Part shown: positions 1 through 8,396 of the stretch, in pieces | Position numbering within the stretch: position 1 is the first letter of the stretch | Layout of the letters: each line of letters begins with the position of its first letter | NCBI GenBank assembly: GCA_027596195.1 | Contig: JADGJG010000665.1 | Span: forward strand, 1 to 14,510 | Reading direction: 5' to 3' | From: Podochytrium sp. JEL0797 | Lineage: Eukaryota; Chytridiomycota; Chytridiomycetes; Chytridiales; Chytriomycetaceae | Length of the DNA stretch: 14,510 nt | Program-made: the position numbers and the translations under genes | Notes under the pieces: generated by a model | What the model was told of the DNA's origin: nothing | Databases searched by the model: none | The model's input: the letters and a program-made list of their open reading frames with translations, nothing else

Positions 1-71
1 CCCCCCCCCCCCCCCCCCCGCCCCGCCGCGCCCCCCCGCCCCCGGCCCCCCCCGCCCCCCCGCCCGCCCCG

Positions 72-104
<33 letters not shown>

Positions 105-125
105 CGCCCGCCCCCCCCCCCCCCC
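1..125. repeat. C-homopolymer low-complexity tract
   Basis: The first 125 bases consist only of C with about fourteen scattered G; there is no A or T. The change to ordinary mixed sequence at base 126 is abrupt. No period is visible, so it is not a microsatellite, and the lack of A rules out C/A-type telomere repeats. The most likely explanation is a read or assembly artefact: the reverse complement is a near-pure G run, as produced by no-signal calls in two-colour sequencing. A real C-rich tract at a scaffold end is possible but less likely. Confidence 0.85.
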
Positions 126-320
126 AAATCGAGAAAACAAATTTTAACAAAGAATAAGTACGGGTACCGCTGTGATTGAAAATTGAAGAGCCTCGCCTTC
201 AACCTTGCAGCTCAGATACGATTTAAAAAGTCTTAGCTGCAAACGCGAGGAACCAAGATTGGTGCCCGCATACTATTCGTCGCGTATTTTTGCAAGGTTT
301 GAATGTTTATTTTTACGAGA
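126..320. other. 3' flank of VPS51 with several inverted repeats
   Basis: No open frame is convincing here. Several complementary arms are visible. TTGAAG 183-188 pairs with CTTCAA 197-202. GCAGCTCAGA 207-216 pairs with TCTTAGCTGC 231-240, with one mismatch. CCTCGC 191-196 pairs with GCGAGG 246-251. AACCTTGCA 201-209 pairs with TGCAAGGTT 291-299. ACCAA and TTGGT flank two bases at 252-263. Some pairings exclude each other. The stretch could be a non-coding RNA, a 3' processing element or chance; I recognise no known RNA family. Confidence 0.3.
306..311 (-). terminator. Polyadenylation signal of VPS51
   Basis: The minus strand reads AATAAA nine bases beyond the VPS51 stop codon (321-323). Position and sequence fit a eukaryotic cleavage and polyadenylation signal and imply a very short 3' UTR. 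Confidence 0.55.
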
Positions 321-3300
321 TCACATGGAGCCCCCTTCGTCGCGGCTCGCTTCATTTGCCATTGCACCTCGCGCAATTTGATCCACCTCTTCCATTCCCA
401 TCATTATTGGATCCACGCATCGCTTCATGCCACTGGTCACCATCTCGTCAGCCAACGAAATGAGCAAACCGTCGTCACTCGACATGCCAAAGCTGCCCGA
501 ATTCAGTAAATTCTTCAACACTGCACTGTCTACTTGCACTTGATGAAGTCCGATGGATCCGATCGTTTGGAGTCTCAGCTCCTCAATATAGCACTAATCC
601 AAAAAAAAATTAGTGTCGCAAAGGAGGAAAACGAAAACCCTCACCTTGACAACATTCCTCAAAATGGCGCTCAAGATCCCTTCCCTCGTCATTTCCACGC
701 TCCCAAAGTAATCCACGCGATCTTGAAACATGCGATCAATGCCATCCAAAATGGCATCAAACTTGCCCCCAACACCTCCCCCCCCACCCGTCACACTCAC
801 GCGTTTCGATAATTTCCCAATATGAGGACTCCCCCCAGCCGACCCCGCCGCCGACCCAGCATTCGCAAACATACTGCTCCCCGACTTTCCAAACCTCCCC
901 GCCGACAAATTCCTCTGCTGCCCCGCAACCGGCGTCGAATTCACAGCCACAGTCGGCGGAACCACCCTCCCCCTCTCTTCATCATAAACCATCCTCAACT
1001 GTTCATCAATGCCCCCAACTTTCCCCAACACACTCTCCCTCCACACCTTCTCCGCCCGCTCCACATCCCCTTCCACGCGCATCCACTGCGTCCCCTTCAC
1101 ATACAGCCTCACACTCGCACACAACCCCGAAGTTGCAACACTCACAAACTTCCCCACAAGATTCTGCGCGATCCCCTTCCACGCAAGACTGACCCCCTTC
1201 CCCCTCTTCAAAACCCCCAAATTCTTGACATCCAATTCACTCGACTCCTTGACAGGCGTATTCGACCCCATCCGTTTCGAATACGAAACCCCGGAAGTCG
1301 CGCTCGCAACGGTCCCGCCTCCAGCCGTCACAATGAGGAGTTTGTTGCGCTTTTCTTTGGCAGCGGCAGCGTTGGACGCGAGGGTCGCTGGGTCCGGGAG
1401 GGTGTTGCGCGATTTGAGGACGGTGGTTGTGAAGGCGGCAAACAGCGAGTCGATTAGGTTGTTGGAGAGGGATAGAGCGGATCTTGACATGATGAGGAGG
1501 AGGAGGGTTGGGGGTGGGGAGGGGGTGGGTGTGTATGCTTGACCGCTGAGAATCTAATGCAAGGGGAGTGTGAGCCCCGTTTTTTTTTGAATGGATGGGA
1601 ATTAGAGGTTTGTACCTTCATTTCTTCCCCCAAATTGCTCCAAAATCCTTCAAAGCATTCTGTCAAAAGCTCCAGAATGCCATCGACACTCGTGGTTTGT
1701 GCATCAGCCACGAATCCAAGTCGCTCATCGACAAATGTTTCCAAGAGACTGAACGCCTTGGACAAGATTCCTTGCTTCAGCACAGTGTTGGCTTGCTCCA
1801 AGATGGCTTTCGAACTTGTATTGGGTGTCTCAATTTTGCAGAGCTCGTCTGATCAATGCACGGGCAATATCAGCTTCAATTCCAAAACGAGCTAAAAAAT
1901 GAACTCACCCATATAAGCAGTCTTTGCAGCAGAAAATGCATTGTTGGAAATAGCCTTGACGTGATCCACGGCATAAATTCTCACGCGTTCGTGCATGTTC
2001 ATAAAGAGCGTCAATCCTCGGAGTGGCACAATATCCTTTGTAACGGTATCGAAGATATGTATGAAGCGAATTGCGTCATACGACCATACGTTGTCCTGCA
2101 GAGAAGCGAAAAGTCTCAAAAACGTGTTCGCCCAAGATCCTATCCGGAAAAACCAGATTCTCACCGGAACAGCAATAATCTTGCCAATTTGATCAAAGTA
2201 ACGCTGAATAAACCCTTCCGAGACGTGATCCAATTCCCTTTCCAGCCTTTCCTTTTGCTAAATTGCACAAGTCAGGTTAATTCAAGCCCCCTCCGCGTCA
2301 ACCACAAAAACCAAAAAAAATTCACCTCAAAACTCAACCTCTGCGCCGCCTCCCCAAAAAACCCAGCCCCATTATACTGCTGCGACAAAAAGTAATCATG
2401 GTACTTGATCAAAAAATCCGACACGGGTTTCAACACTTGTCCGTTCCACATTTTGATCTGTTGCACTGCCAATTGCACCAAAGCGTCCATTCCCGCTTCG
2501 GAGGGGGAAGCCGTTGAAGCGCGTTTCAACGCATTCAATTGGGCGATTGTGAAATCCATGTGCTTGTTGATTTGTGATTTCATTCTGGAAAGGAAGCGCA
2601 AAAAATTCGGGTTTTAGATTCAGAGAAAGGCACGGGGGAATACAAAAACACCCACACGCTCAAATAAGCCCCCGCCAACTCATTCCCACACTCAAACCCA
2701 CGCCCCAACGTCCCCAACATCCAAACACACTCCGAAACCTCCGCAGGCGCGACAACCGCCGCATTCATATTCGTCAACAAGCGTTGCGTGACTTTATCCA
2801 TGGTGGCACTGCATTCGGCCGATATTTTGGAAAACAAGGTCAAAGATTTGTAGTGCGACAAGAGGGGTTGCGTTTCAGTGTAAAGGAGGACGGCTTCTTT
2901 GTAGTGCGCGTTTTGGAGGGATTGAGAGAGTTTGGCGGGGAGCTCGAATACAAAATGCAACTGAATAGAAATTTTAACCGGTGTGGATTCTAGATGACGG
3001 ATTGCGACTATACCTTGTTGAGCAGCAAGTGGACTCCCGTGAGCTGCTTGATTTTGGCACGCTTTTCTCCCAAAAATCCATGAATATCATCACTCTGTTT
3101 CGAAATCGACTCCATTTTGATTGAAAAGAGTTGCATTTGAGTCTCCATGTCATCCACTTTCATTCTCATCTGTCAAAACGAGGTTTTTTGTCAGCAATGA
3201 AGTAGACCCCCCGCCCCCCTGAGAGAAAAACGCGATTTTTACATCTTTGATCGTATCAGAAGCAGCGATAAACTTGTTATAATTCCCATACACGAGAGTT

Positions 3301-3826
3301 TTCATACTCGCGTCGAGATTTTTGATTTCTGTCGTACGCGTACGAGTGTTGAGGTTTGTCAGTATCGCAGGTACATGGTCAAAACACGCGATTTCATACC
3401 AGCCACCAAGTCATTATCTTGCGCAATCATCTCAGCAAGAGAATCCTCATTCACGCATCGACTCACAAACGTTTCGGGGACAAAGAAGGGGGAATCCATG
3501 TCGGTAGGATCAGGCCCGAGACTTTTGAGTTGCTTTGACGAATTGGCGGAAGAGTGTTGCGGATCCGCGGAGGAAGCGTCCGTAAAGTCTTCGGTGTTCG
3601 TTTGGTTTAGGTTCGTCATGGAAGCGGTGGGGGAAGGGGAGGTGGCGGTCGTGGTGGCGGGTTTCTCGTCTTTGGACAAGTTGTAGTAATCCTTTAGCAG
3701 GTTGCGTTTCTTGACGGCTGATGTGGATCGTAATGAAGAATTGGTGACGAGAGACGCGCTTGACGCTTGTCGTTCAATGTGGAGATTCTCTGCATGAGGT
3801 GTCAATGCTGGCGAAACGGATGACAT
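321..3826 (-). CDS. VPS51: VPS51, GARP/EARP tethering complex subunit
   Basis: Nine exons on the minus strand: 3400-3826, 3243-3328, 3014-3169, 2656-2960, 2326-2584, 1909-2257, 1616-1848, 645-1553 and 321-593. All eight introns are GT-AG (51-73 bp) and the phases join into 998 residues. Family knowledge: Vps51 is a subunit of GARP (with Vps52/53/54) and EARP, which tether endosome-derived vesicles at the trans-Golgi or recycling endosomes. What is seen: the N-terminal KRNLLKDYYNLS motif (39-50); the Vps51 domain with LDASMKTLVYGNYNKFI (147-163); the coiled-coil-like stretch after it; LTGVHLLLNKLHFVFELP (214-231); and the C-terminal IGSIGLHQVQVD (919-930). Each of these matches animal Vps51. 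The protein is longer than human VPS51 (about 780), partly through a Gly/Ser-rich insert at about 807-868. The ATG at 3826 is chosen because the frame upstream offers only a TTG. The acceptor at 1554/1553 was chosen by phase and because it restores the conserved LLLL-SRS stretch. Confidence 0.95.
3333..3344. repeat. 12-bp perfect palindrome in VPS51 intron 1
   Basis: CGTACGCGTACG is its own reverse complement and contains ACGCGT. It lies just inside the 3' end of the first VPS51 intron (3329-3399), five bases from the acceptor. It could be a protein-binding site or chance; no function is shown. Confidence 0.6.
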
Positions 3827-4082
3827 TTTTTTCCTGTTTCGCGTTCTTTTCCATTCCTCTATTCGCAAGTATCTTCTTTCCGTCCTCCATCATGTTTTCG
3901 GCATTCAGAACCTTCCTATCCGTCGTTCCTGCTTTTATTCGCATTTTCCCCCAGTCAGATTCAGGACACAAGCAGCGACAGGCTCTTACACAAAATGAAG
4001 CACGCGATTCTCCATTCTTGAAACTTTATAGAAGAGCGCAATCCCCTTTCAACAAAAATAAACAAAATCGCGCGAACCCAAT
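3827..4082 (-). promoter_or_regulatory. VPS51 upstream region with possible TATA box
   Basis: This 256-bp gap lies between the CDC73 stop and the VPS51 start, so it holds the CDC73 3' UTR and the VPS51 promoter and 5' UTR. On the minus strand TATAAA occurs at 4030-4025, about 200 bases before the VPS51 ATG, a possible TATA element. No AATAAA for CDC73 is visible on the minus strand here. Confidence 0.35.
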
Positions 4083-5836
4083 TCATCGAAGGAACTGTGC
4101 CCCCCTCTTCTCCTTGATCCATCCTTCCACCGTCATCCAAAAGTCATTCACGGTTTGCGTATCCAAGTGTCTCTTGGTGCGGTGAATCTAAGAATCACCC
4201 CCGTCAGCAAGAAAAAAAAAACACATGCCGACGCAAAAAAAAGGCTCACGTTCAGCTGCATCACGTTCCAAGACTTAACATTGTCGTTCAATGGCTCATC
4301 GACATATTTGAGATTGAATCCTTTGGCTAGATAAAAGAACGAAAAGGTCAGATCAAACAAAAATTCCAGCAGATGGGAACAAAACAAAACACGAATTTTG
4401 GTCCAGTTGCAAACGCAGACACACCCCATCCACACATACAAAAATAAAAACGCATGGCCTGATAGCTCGAACCTCAAAAAAAAGGAAACACTCACCCCTC
4501 GAAAAAATGCTCACTGGATCCGTCCACTTCCATCCTTTAAACTGCCACGCCTGCCCCGTCGTAAAGACGGCCACGATCCGGTCCCAATCATCGGTCTTCA
4601 AACGATCCACCGAATCGTACACGTGGTATTGCTTGGGGAGCCCTTGTGGGGCTTGTTTGCGGTCCAAAATGATCATGCCGGGCTTGTCGCCGGGAGTGAG
4701 CTTCATGCCGTCTTCTGTGCTTAGGAATCTGTTTTGTTGAAGGGTGATTGAATGAGTATTTGAGGTTGGAACGGGTGGGAAGGGAAATGGACAAACGCAC
4801 TTCAAATCGCTCAAGAGGTTTTTGGCGTTGAAGATTGTAATGACGGATGTGACGCTTGGAGGAACAATAATGATGGGTGTTTTGGAATCTGTGAGACAGC
4901 AAGGAATTTGAGTTGTGCCAGAAATCCAAAATCCGAATCGCGAAAGAAAGAAAAACACGCACGAGGTGACGGCTTTGATGCAGGTTTCGCAGATGAACTG
5001 GGTTTTGCAGATGCATGGGCGCTGTTTGAAGTACTGCTGCTCGAACGCGCGTCCTTGTGCGGGGCCGAAGAGGAAGGTTTCGCGTGGTGCGAGGATCTCG
5101 CCTTTGGATCGACGGGTTTCGAGGATGGGATCTGCTGTGGACGCAGAATCTCCTGAGCGTATTTGATTGCGTATGTGAATGGCTTTGTGGCCTTTGCGGA
5201 CATGAAGTTGTTGAGATTCACGATGGTGCGTTCGTTTGCGAGGATGCGCTTCACGTGGTCAAAGTCGGCTTTGATCTCCGCAGCGAGTTGTTCGTTTGCG
5301 GCATCGTTTTCGTGGAGAACCGGGTCCGTTTTCTGCTTCTTTGGCTGGGCTGGGTCGGCTTCGGCGGGGCGTTTTTTCGCTTGTGCGGAAGAGTCGGGTG
5401 CGGCACGCACAAAGGCGCTCGTCTCAGAGACGCCCGTTAAGTAGTCGAGGAGGTCGCGGCGGTCCATGAACGACACGGAGGGAACCTCGCGGGAGGCCCT
5501 ATGCTTTAAGTTAGTAGTTGTAGTTGTGCTACGAAGCCCTGGAGTACTCCTAGCAATCCCTAGAGCACTCCTAGGAAAGCAAGAGGATATTTACCAGTAC
5601 TGCAGCGACCCCTGGATGTACTGCGCGTGCTCGCGCTGCTTCTCGCTCAGAAAGTAGAGCAGCGCAAGCAGCGAGTACGTCTTGTACCCCGCGGGTGTGT
5701 CCGCCGCGAGCCGCCCTGGCGCCGCAGAGAACTCGACAAAGTGCGTCTCGCTGAGAACTGTCGTTGGTGCGCCAGACGCGTCAAACAGCGCCGGGTGCGC
5801 GTCGTTGCGGAGGAGTGTCACGGGGAGCGGTGTCAT
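4083..5836 (-). CDS. CDC73: CDC73/parafibromin, PAF1 complex subunit
   Basis: Six exons on the minus strand: 5595-5836, 4963-5498, 4801-4888, 4496-4728, 4250-4326 and 4083-4187. They give 426 residues, close to yeast Cdc73 (393) and shorter than human (531). Family knowledge: Cdc73 is a nuclear PAF1-complex subunit that binds the phosphorylated RNA polymerase II tail and supports elongation and co-transcriptional histone marks. The N-terminal part carries LLALLYFLSE and, across the first intron, the DRRDLLDYLTG motif (93-103). A Lys-rich stretch (AKKRP...PKKQK) near 120-140 looks like a nuclear signal, and a Ser/Ala-rich linker runs to about 258. The C-terminal Ras-like Cdc73 domain (about 262-426) has TPIIIVPPSVTSVI, FNAKNLLSDLKFL, DWDRIVAVF (336-344), AWQFKGWKW (349-357) and a final RTKRHLDTQTVNDFW. 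The donor at 4962 is preferred for phase and consensus; one three bases downstream would also work with a one-residue change. Intron 4 is unusually long (169 bp). Confidence 0.95.
5537..5574. repeat. Two-copy palindromic repeat inside CDC73 intron 1
   Basis: CCCTGGAGTACTCCTAG (5537-5553) is followed with a 21-bp period by CCCTAGAGCACTCCTAG (5558-5574); 15 of 17 positions agree. The first copy contains the perfect palindrome GGAGTACTCC (5541-5550), and the second is flanked by CTAG on both sides. The pair sits in the 96-bp CDC73 intron 5499-5594 and could fold into hairpins in the pre-mRNA. It may be a small tandem duplication. Confidence 0.6.
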
Positions 5837-6098
5837 TTTTCTTTTGTTTTTTGTATTTCTATTCTAACTGGGGAATACTGCGTTCGTGTTTTTTTATTTG
5901 ATGTTCAGTGGATGCGAATGTCAAGTGCTTCGTGTTGTTGGTTGCATGTTGAATATTAGGTGTGCGAAACTGCGCGCGCATAGGGGAAGAATACGATTTA
6001 TTCAAAAGAACAGCAGAGGGATAGAGATACGACAGACAAGAACAACTGAAGAGAGACAACGAGAAGGAAAGACGGAAAGACTGACGCAACAAAGAAAA
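5837..6098 (-). promoter_or_regulatory. CDC73 upstream region and H3 3' UTR
   Basis: These 262 bases separate the H3 stop from the CDC73 ATG. The part next to H3 is pyrimidine-rich on the minus strand, and the part next to CDC73 must hold its promoter. I see no TATA box for CDC73 and no further gene. Confidence 0.4.
5997..6002 (-). terminator. Polyadenylation signal of histone H3
   Basis: The minus strand reads AATAAA about 96 bases past the H3 stop codon. No metazoan-type histone 3' stem-loop is present between them, so the message is probably polyadenylated. Confidence 0.5.
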
Positions 6099-6565
<467 letters not shown>

Positions 6566-6802
6566 TTTTCGATGTTTTGATCCGAAACAAAAAAGGGGAG
6601 GGGAGATTCTTCGCCGCACCAGAGCCACCCCGAAGATCTCCGTGGACTCGCACCATCGGCGGTCCTTCTCACCATTTCGACGCGCTGCGAAACCCATCGC
6701 CGCCAATCTGGTACGTGGGATTCTTTCCACTCCACCCCTTTCCTCTTATAGAATTTCAAATAATATATTAGAAAATCAACAAGAATAAAAAACTGAAGAG
6801 AT
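6566..6802 (-). promoter_or_regulatory. H3 upstream region with weak TATA-like site
   Basis: This 237-bp gap lies between the HMG gene stop and the H3 ATG. On the minus strand TATAAG occurs at 6750-6745, about 180 bases before the H3 ATG, next to an AT-rich stretch. ATTAAA overlapping the HMG stop codon is the only candidate poly(A) signal for that gene. Confidence 0.35.
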
Positions 6803-7398
6803 TTAATCGTCATCCTCCTCCTCCTCCTCTTCATCGACATCCTCCGCAGGTGGCGCCGGTGCCTTCGCCTTGGGCGCCTTGGGCGCCGGAGCTTCACCGG
6901 GCGTGTATGACTTCATGGCCTCCGTGTAACGCTTCTTGTCTTTTTCTTGCATCAACACGTATTTCTGCGCAGAGAAAAAAAACCAGTTTTTTTAGAAACG
7001 TGTTTTTAAATTTTTTTGAATTGTATGAGCGGGAAGGGAAGGGGGGGAAGGGAGAGAGGATTCCTTCAGTCTCTCACCTGCTTGTCTTCATCCGAGATTG
7101 TCTTCCACTCGGCTCCCAACAGTTTTCCAAGGTCTCCAAACGTGGCCGACGCCCCCCCCCCATTCCCTCGGCGGCCCCGCCGATGCCCTCCCGGGGGGCG
7201 GTCCCCCCCAACACGAAATAAAATTAAAATATTTCACGCACAGAGACAGCTTTTTTGGGGGCAAGCGGGTCCTTCTTGGCTTTCGGGGCTCTCTTGGCCG
7301 CCTTGGCTTTGGGTTCCTTGGGTTCCTGAGTAAGAATATTTTGAGTTTCTTTGTTTTTACTTGTTCCCCCAATTCCGACACGCGCGTACCTTTGGCAT
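6803..7398 (-). CDS. HMG-box chromatin protein with acidic tail; exon 3 damaged
   Basis: Readable exons on the minus strand: 7390-7398 (Met-Pro-Lys), 7242-7325, a third ending at 7078, and 6803-6964. Family knowledge: HMGB/Nhp6-type proteins bend DNA and loosen chromatin in the nucleus. Exon 2 is Lys/Pro/Ala-rich and ends with DPLAPKKAVS, the entry to an HMG box. Exon 3 gives helix 2, ATFGDLGKLLGAEWKTISDE, and exon 4 continues DKKRYTEAM. A Pro/Ala/Lys linker and the acidic tail EDVDEEEEEDDD follow. The roughly 22 residues expected between AVS and ATFG (helix 1, with its aromatic AYMxF core) are absent. Instead 7153-7210 is G-run-rich, and no AG there gives the phase-0 acceptor that exon 2 needs. 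The break could be a base-calling or assembly error, or a real lesion. The intact remainder argues for a working gene with bad sequence. Confidence 0.8.
7153..7210. other. G/C-run segment replacing HMG-box helix 1
   Basis: On the plus strand this stretch has runs of ten C, six G and seven C, with few A or T, between well-behaved coding sequence on one side and an AT-rich intron start on the other. It occupies the place where the intron end and first HMG helix should be. Like the tract at 1-125 it may be low-quality sequence. Confidence 0.6.
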
Positions 7399-7893
7399 TT
7401 TTTGGTTGAGCTGAAGGAGGAGGATGGCGGCGACGCGAGGATATATAAAAAAGAAGATGTTTTTTTAGTGAGTTGGCGGAGGTGGGAGACGGAGGGAGGA
7501 TATATTCGGAAGGACGTGGAATTTTGGGGAGCGTTTTCCTTCGTTTCGAAGAAGAGGAGGGCAGAGAGGAACCAGGGTTTTGCGTGAGGAGGTGTTGTGG
7601 GAGACGACGGGGCAGATTTCGGACAGATGCTCTCGGACGGGGTATGGGTTGTGCGATGGGGGTGTGTCTCGCCAGGGGGGCGCTGCGTGAAGCCAGGGAG
7701 GGCAGTGAAGGTGCGAGATGGTGGGGAGAGCGGTGGTGAAGGGCTGGGTCGAGGGCGGGTCGCGGGGTGGAGGCGTGGCACACATTTTTTGGCTGAGGGA
7801 GTCCTCTGGCCGCAGGGCGTTTGGGGGGCCGCCTCACTCACCTCTTTTTGGGGCGAAAAATCGGAAAAGGAAAAAATCAAAAAACGTGGCCGC

Positions 7894-7903
7894 CAACGCG
7901 TTG
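7894..7903. promoter_or_regulatory. ACGCGT-centred palindrome upstream of the HMG gene
   Basis: CAACGCGTTG is a perfect 10-bp palindrome with ACGCGT at its core, the sequence of the fungal MCB cell-cycle element. It is just upstream of the proposed 5' UTR donor. ACGCGT is common across this window, including in coding sequence and introns, so its presence here is weak evidence for regulation. Confidence 0.25.
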
Positions 7904-8084
7904 CAGAAAACCTAAGGTAGTGGAAAATGTGTCTGTATGCATGGAATATATTACATTTCCCGTCTTTCGTTTTTTAAATATTTTTGAAGGAGTCATCACG
8001 GGGAAAACTGGGGGTTTGTTTTGAAGCAACGCGCTGTCTTGCACAAATAAGAAAAGAAGAGACCGACTCCATGTGTGCTTATGA

Positions 8085-8243
8085 GTGAGTGAGTGTTATC
8101 CGAACACAAACAAAAAAAACCGACAGCCAACCATCGCGGCGCAACTCTCGCACCCCGTCGCAAGCTACAACACTGGAAACGACAGCATGGCGTATGTCTT
8201 CCAGACCATTAACGTCAAGAAATTGACCACCGCCACAGACTGA
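8085..8243 (+). other. Short open frame with coding-like codons, unidentified
   Basis: After an in-frame TGA at 8082 the plus strand stays open for 52 codons and ends at TGA 8241-8243. The only ATG is at 8187 and gives 18 residues beginning MAYVFQTINVKK. The upstream part (PTIAAQLSHPVASYNTGNDS) also reads like protein and uses mainly C-ending codons. Possible explanations are a terminal exon of a plus-strand gene with acceptor CGACAG at about 8110, a gene remnant, or chance. I see no upstream exon and recognise no family. Confidence 0.2.
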
Positions 8244-8381
8244 CATCCATAATCAACTCTTTTTAGAAAAAATCTTAACCAAAACAAGCACGTTCTTGCT
8301 TGGGAAGGCAAGAATCCCCCACTCCACCCGCGCTTTATCGATTCAATTGCACAATGAAAAAAGAAAGAGAGTGAAAAATAT

Positions 8382-8387
8382 TTTATT
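8382..8387 (-). terminator. Polyadenylation signal of the ABC transporter
   Basis: The minus strand reads AATAAA nine bases past the transporter stop codon (8397-8399), the same close spacing as at VPS51. Confidence 0.5.
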
Positions 8388-8396
8388 TCTATTTTT

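Larger units (their letters stand above)
7399..8396 (-). other. HMG gene upstream region with a possible 5' UTR intron; otherwise no clear gene
   Basis: Nearly 1 kb lies between the HMG start and the 3' end of the transporter gene. On the minus strand a strong donor AGAG/GTGAGT (GT at 7841-7840) and an acceptor after a pyrimidine run, CTTCAG/CTCAACC (AG at 7412-7411), would define a 431-bp 5' UTR intron ending twelve bases before the HMG ATG. Upstream is the palindrome CAACGCGTTG (7894-7903). The plus strand at 8085-8243 has a short open frame listed separately. Long open frames on both strands between 7460 and 7880 are Pro/Arg/Gly-rich and look like composition effects. Confidence 0.4.

Noticed and set aside
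1..130. Telomere repeat at a chromosome end
   Set aside because: The tract has no A and no period, so it does not match C/A-type telomere repeats; the CCCCCAAAT at the junction occurs once.
126..320. tRNA gene
   Set aside because: No B-box-like GGTTCGANTCC, no seven-base acceptor stem with a proper cloverleaf.
822..1542. Long Pro/Arg/His-rich plus-strand open frames
   Set aside because: They lie antisense to the largest VPS51 C-terminal exon, whose minus-strand frame matches the family; the composition reflects C-rich antisense codons.
1454..1615. Reading straight through VPS51 intron 7
   Set aside because: The intron has no in-frame stop, but splicing at 1615/1554 restores the phase and the conserved LLLL-SRS segment, so retention is not the main form.
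7088..7880. Two minus-strand Pro/Ser-rich open frames of over 200 codons
   Set aside because: One runs in frame through HMG exon 2 but crosses its intron 1 and a likely 5' UTR intron; composition is simple and there is no domain. The other is out of frame with the HMG exons.
7399..8396. Spliceosomal snRNA or other known RNA gene
   Set aside because: None of the U1, U2, U4, U5 or U6 hallmark sequences is visible on either strand.
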